NCBI GenBank assembly: GCA_020848375.1
Contig: JADLAF010000221.1
Coordinates: 1 to 64,000 of the forward strand
Length of the DNA stretch: 64,000 nucleotides
Direction: 5' to 3'
From: Ignavibacteriaceae bacterium
Lineage (GTDB): Bacteria > Bacteroidota > Ignavibacteria > Ignavibacteriales > Ignavibacteriaceae
In this document: positions 62,693-64,000 of the stretch, one piece after another
Numbering within the stretch: position 1 is the stretch's first letter
How the letters are laid out: each line of letters begins with the position of its first letter
The notes under the pieces: generated by a model
What the model saw: only the letters and a program-made list of their open reading frames with translations
Told to the model about the DNA's origin: nothing
Databases searched by the model: none
Translations under genes and position numbers: made by a program

Positions 62693-64000
62693 ATGAAAAA
62701 ATTAGTCATCGCTTTATTAATAATTCCGTTCATTCAGATATTTTCTCAGCCCGCTAAAAACCCTGTTGCGGTCACCTCTGCCGAAGCCCGTTTAGAATCT
62801 TTCAGTAAACGGAGAGAACTTCAGGAGAAGTCCCTGTTCAAAAACCTGCCGGCTGTCTCGATTGGTCCAACTATTATGAGCGCAAGGATTGTGGATGTGG
62901 ATGTTAACCCGGCTAACCCCACTGAGTTTTATGTTGCATACGCCTCCGGCGGGCTCTGGAGAACCAGTAATAATGGCACTACCTTTACATCGGTGTTTGA
63001 GGATCAGCCCACAATTATAATGGGCGATATTGCGGTAAACTGGAAGAAACATATCATCTACGCGGGTACCGGGGAGAAGAATAGCAGCCGCTCTTCCTAC
63101 AGCGGAACCGGAAGCTATATGAGCAGAGATACCGGGCGCACCTGGCAGACTCTGGGGCTTGCAGAAACCCACCGCATAGGCAGAATAATCATTGACAGAG
63201 AGAATCCGGATAATCTCATTGTGGCGGCTCTCGGTCATCTCTATTCTCCCAACAAAGAGCGGGGGATATATAAATCCTCAGATAATGGTATTACCTGGAG
63301 ACAGACTCTGGCCATTGATGAGAATACCGGTGCAATTGATGTAATTCAGCATCCGGAGAGGCCGGAAGTCCTTTTTGCGGCATTGTGGTACCGCACCCGC
63401 CGCGCGTGGGACTTCGAAGAAGCAGGAAAAACCTCGGGTATATATAAAAGCACCGACCACGGAGAAACATGGAGTAAAATATCTGGCGGTAACAGTGGGT
63501 TCCCAGACGGTGAAGGGGTCGGCAGAATAGGTTTCAGCATGACCGGTGGTGCTGAAAGCCGTATATATGCAGTGGTTGACAATCAGGAACGCAGAGACGA
63601 GGCAAAACCTGTTCCGCTTACCCTGACAAAAGATATACTCCGTGCTATGAAACCGGATGAATTTATTGCACTTTCAAATATTGATATAAACGCTTATCTG
63701 GACTACTACAGTTTTCCGGAAAAGTATAATGCAATTCAGATTAAAAAGGATGTACAAGACGGGAAGCTGAAACCTATTCACCTTGTTAACTTTATTGAAG
63801 ACGGAAACAGTCAGCTTTTTGACACACCGGTTAAAGGTGCCGAAATATATATGAGCAGGGACGAAGGTACAACCTGGACGAAAACACATGATAAACCTAT
63901 TGAAGACCTGGTTTACTCCTACGGTTATTATTTCGGAGAGGTGAATGCTGCTCCTTCAAATCCGGATATTGTTTACGTACTCGGTGTTCCCTTAATTAAA
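62693..64000 (+). CDS. Exported Asp-box (VPS10/BNR/sortilin-like) propeller protein, 3' end outside window
   Basis: 436 codons seen, open to the window edge, starting at the ATG 62693 with a signal peptide (MKKLVIALLIIPFIQIFSQ). At least five Asp-box repeats S-x-(D/N)-x-G-x-T-(W/F) occur near residues 90, 143, 195, 252 and 386 (for example SRDTGRTW, SSDNGITW and STDHGETW), as in sialidase-like and VPS10/Ycf48-like beta-propellers. It begins PAVSIGPTIMSARIVDVDVNPANPTEFYVAYASGGLWRT. Proteins with this text form large (about 1000-residue) secreted families in Bacteroidota and Ignavibacteria; function not established. The C-terminal end, where a T9SS domain might be, is missing. Confidence 0.85.
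   Translation, partial: MKKLVIALLIIPFIQIFSQPAKNPVAVTSAEARLESFSKRRELQEKSLFKNLPAVSIGPTIMSARIVDVDVNPANPTEFYVAYASGGLWRTSNNGTTFTSVFEDQPTIIMGDIAVNWKKHIIYAGTGEKNSSRSSYSGTGSYMSRDTGRTWQTLGLAETHRIGRIIIDRENPDNLIVAALGHLYSPNKERGIYKSSDNGITWRQTLAIDENTGAIDVIQHPERPEVLFAALWYRTRRAWDFEEAGKTSGIYKSTDHGETWSKISGGNSGFPDGEGVGRIGFSMTGGAESRIYAVVDNQERRDEAKPVPLTLTKDILRAMKPDEFIALSNIDINAYLDYYSFPEKYNAIQIKKDVQDGKLKPIHLVNFIEDGNSQLFDTPVKGAEIYMSRDEGTTWTKTHDKPIEDLVYSYGYYFGEVNAAPSNPDIVYVLGVPLIK

Noticed and set aside
1-64000. tRNA, rRNA, transposase, integrase, prophage or CRISPR
   Set aside because: I looked for cloverleaf-like segments, rRNA conserved words, transposase and integrase motifs and regular repeat-spacer patterns and saw none; a covariance-model search could still find small RNAs.

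Overview
The window looks like a chromosomal segment of a Gram-negative FCB-group bacterium, most likely in or near Ignavibacteria (Bacteroidota/Chlorobiota lineage). Three lines of evidence point there. Two proteins end in a type IX secretion C-terminal domain carrying the motif QNYPNPFNP, and two PorV/PorQ-like proteins are encoded. There is a full lipopolysaccharide core/Kdo and Lpt set. Five promoters fit the Bacteroidota pattern TTG-N20-TAnnTTTG rather than the Escherichia coli pattern. The placement is inference; no rRNA or tRNA gene was found to confirm it.

Layout. 1-5987: surface polysaccharide genes, with a divergent GT9 glycosyltransferase (cut by the window edge), a GT4 enzyme, a WcaJ-type initiating sugar-phosphate transferase, a Dpm1-type synthase and an unusual GT2 fusion. 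5991-7685: accA, then a small nucleotidyltransferase plus partner gene pair. 7898-13932: a housekeeping run yicC-gmk-rpoZ-coaBC-udg-dnaB and a DUF1460 amidase-like gene. 13933-15402: an AAA ATPase (DUF4143) gene whose promoter and start codon sit inside a palindrome that also occurs 207 bp upstream. 15531-22905: TonB-dependent receptor, a 1198-residue secreted Ca-binding-like protein and a PorV-like protein. 23039-30245: accB-accC-gcvH, guaA, a TPR protein, a LpoA/LivJ-like periplasmic protein and radC. 30489-32515: a coiled-coil lipoprotein, a LysM protein and phoH. 32507-33811: divergent mazG and ridA. 33823-41124: a DUF1624-like membrane protein, ruvB, then kdsA-unknown-kdsD-lptC-lptA-like-lptB. 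41132-48296: a Pho box followed by phnD-phnC-phnE-pstS-pstC-pstA-pstB-phoU. 48362-51782 (minus strand): a T9SS cargo protein, a methyltransferase and a TetR regulator. 51948-64000: a PpiD/SurA-like foldase, an outer-membrane protein, aroK-aroB, a response regulator, a GHL10 glycoside hydrolase with T9SS tail, nadA, a fatty acid desaturase, porQ and a truncated Asp-box (VPS10/BNR) protein.

The genes work together in several sets. The Kdo and Lpt genes make and export the inner LPS. The EPS genes build surface sugar. AccA, AccB and AccC feed fatty acid synthesis. Two ABC uptake systems for phosphate-type ligands share one Pho-controlled run. PorV/PorQ proteins belong to the secretion system used by the CTD-bearing proteins.

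No transposase, prophage, CRISPR array, tRNA or rRNA was seen. The most noteworthy observations are the ATPase gene with its duplicated palindromic operator and apparently leaderless start, the Pho box with two transporters behind it, the shared 20-bp promoter spacing, an uncharacterised protein in the place where kdsC often lies, and the GT2/degenerate sugar-transferase fusion.
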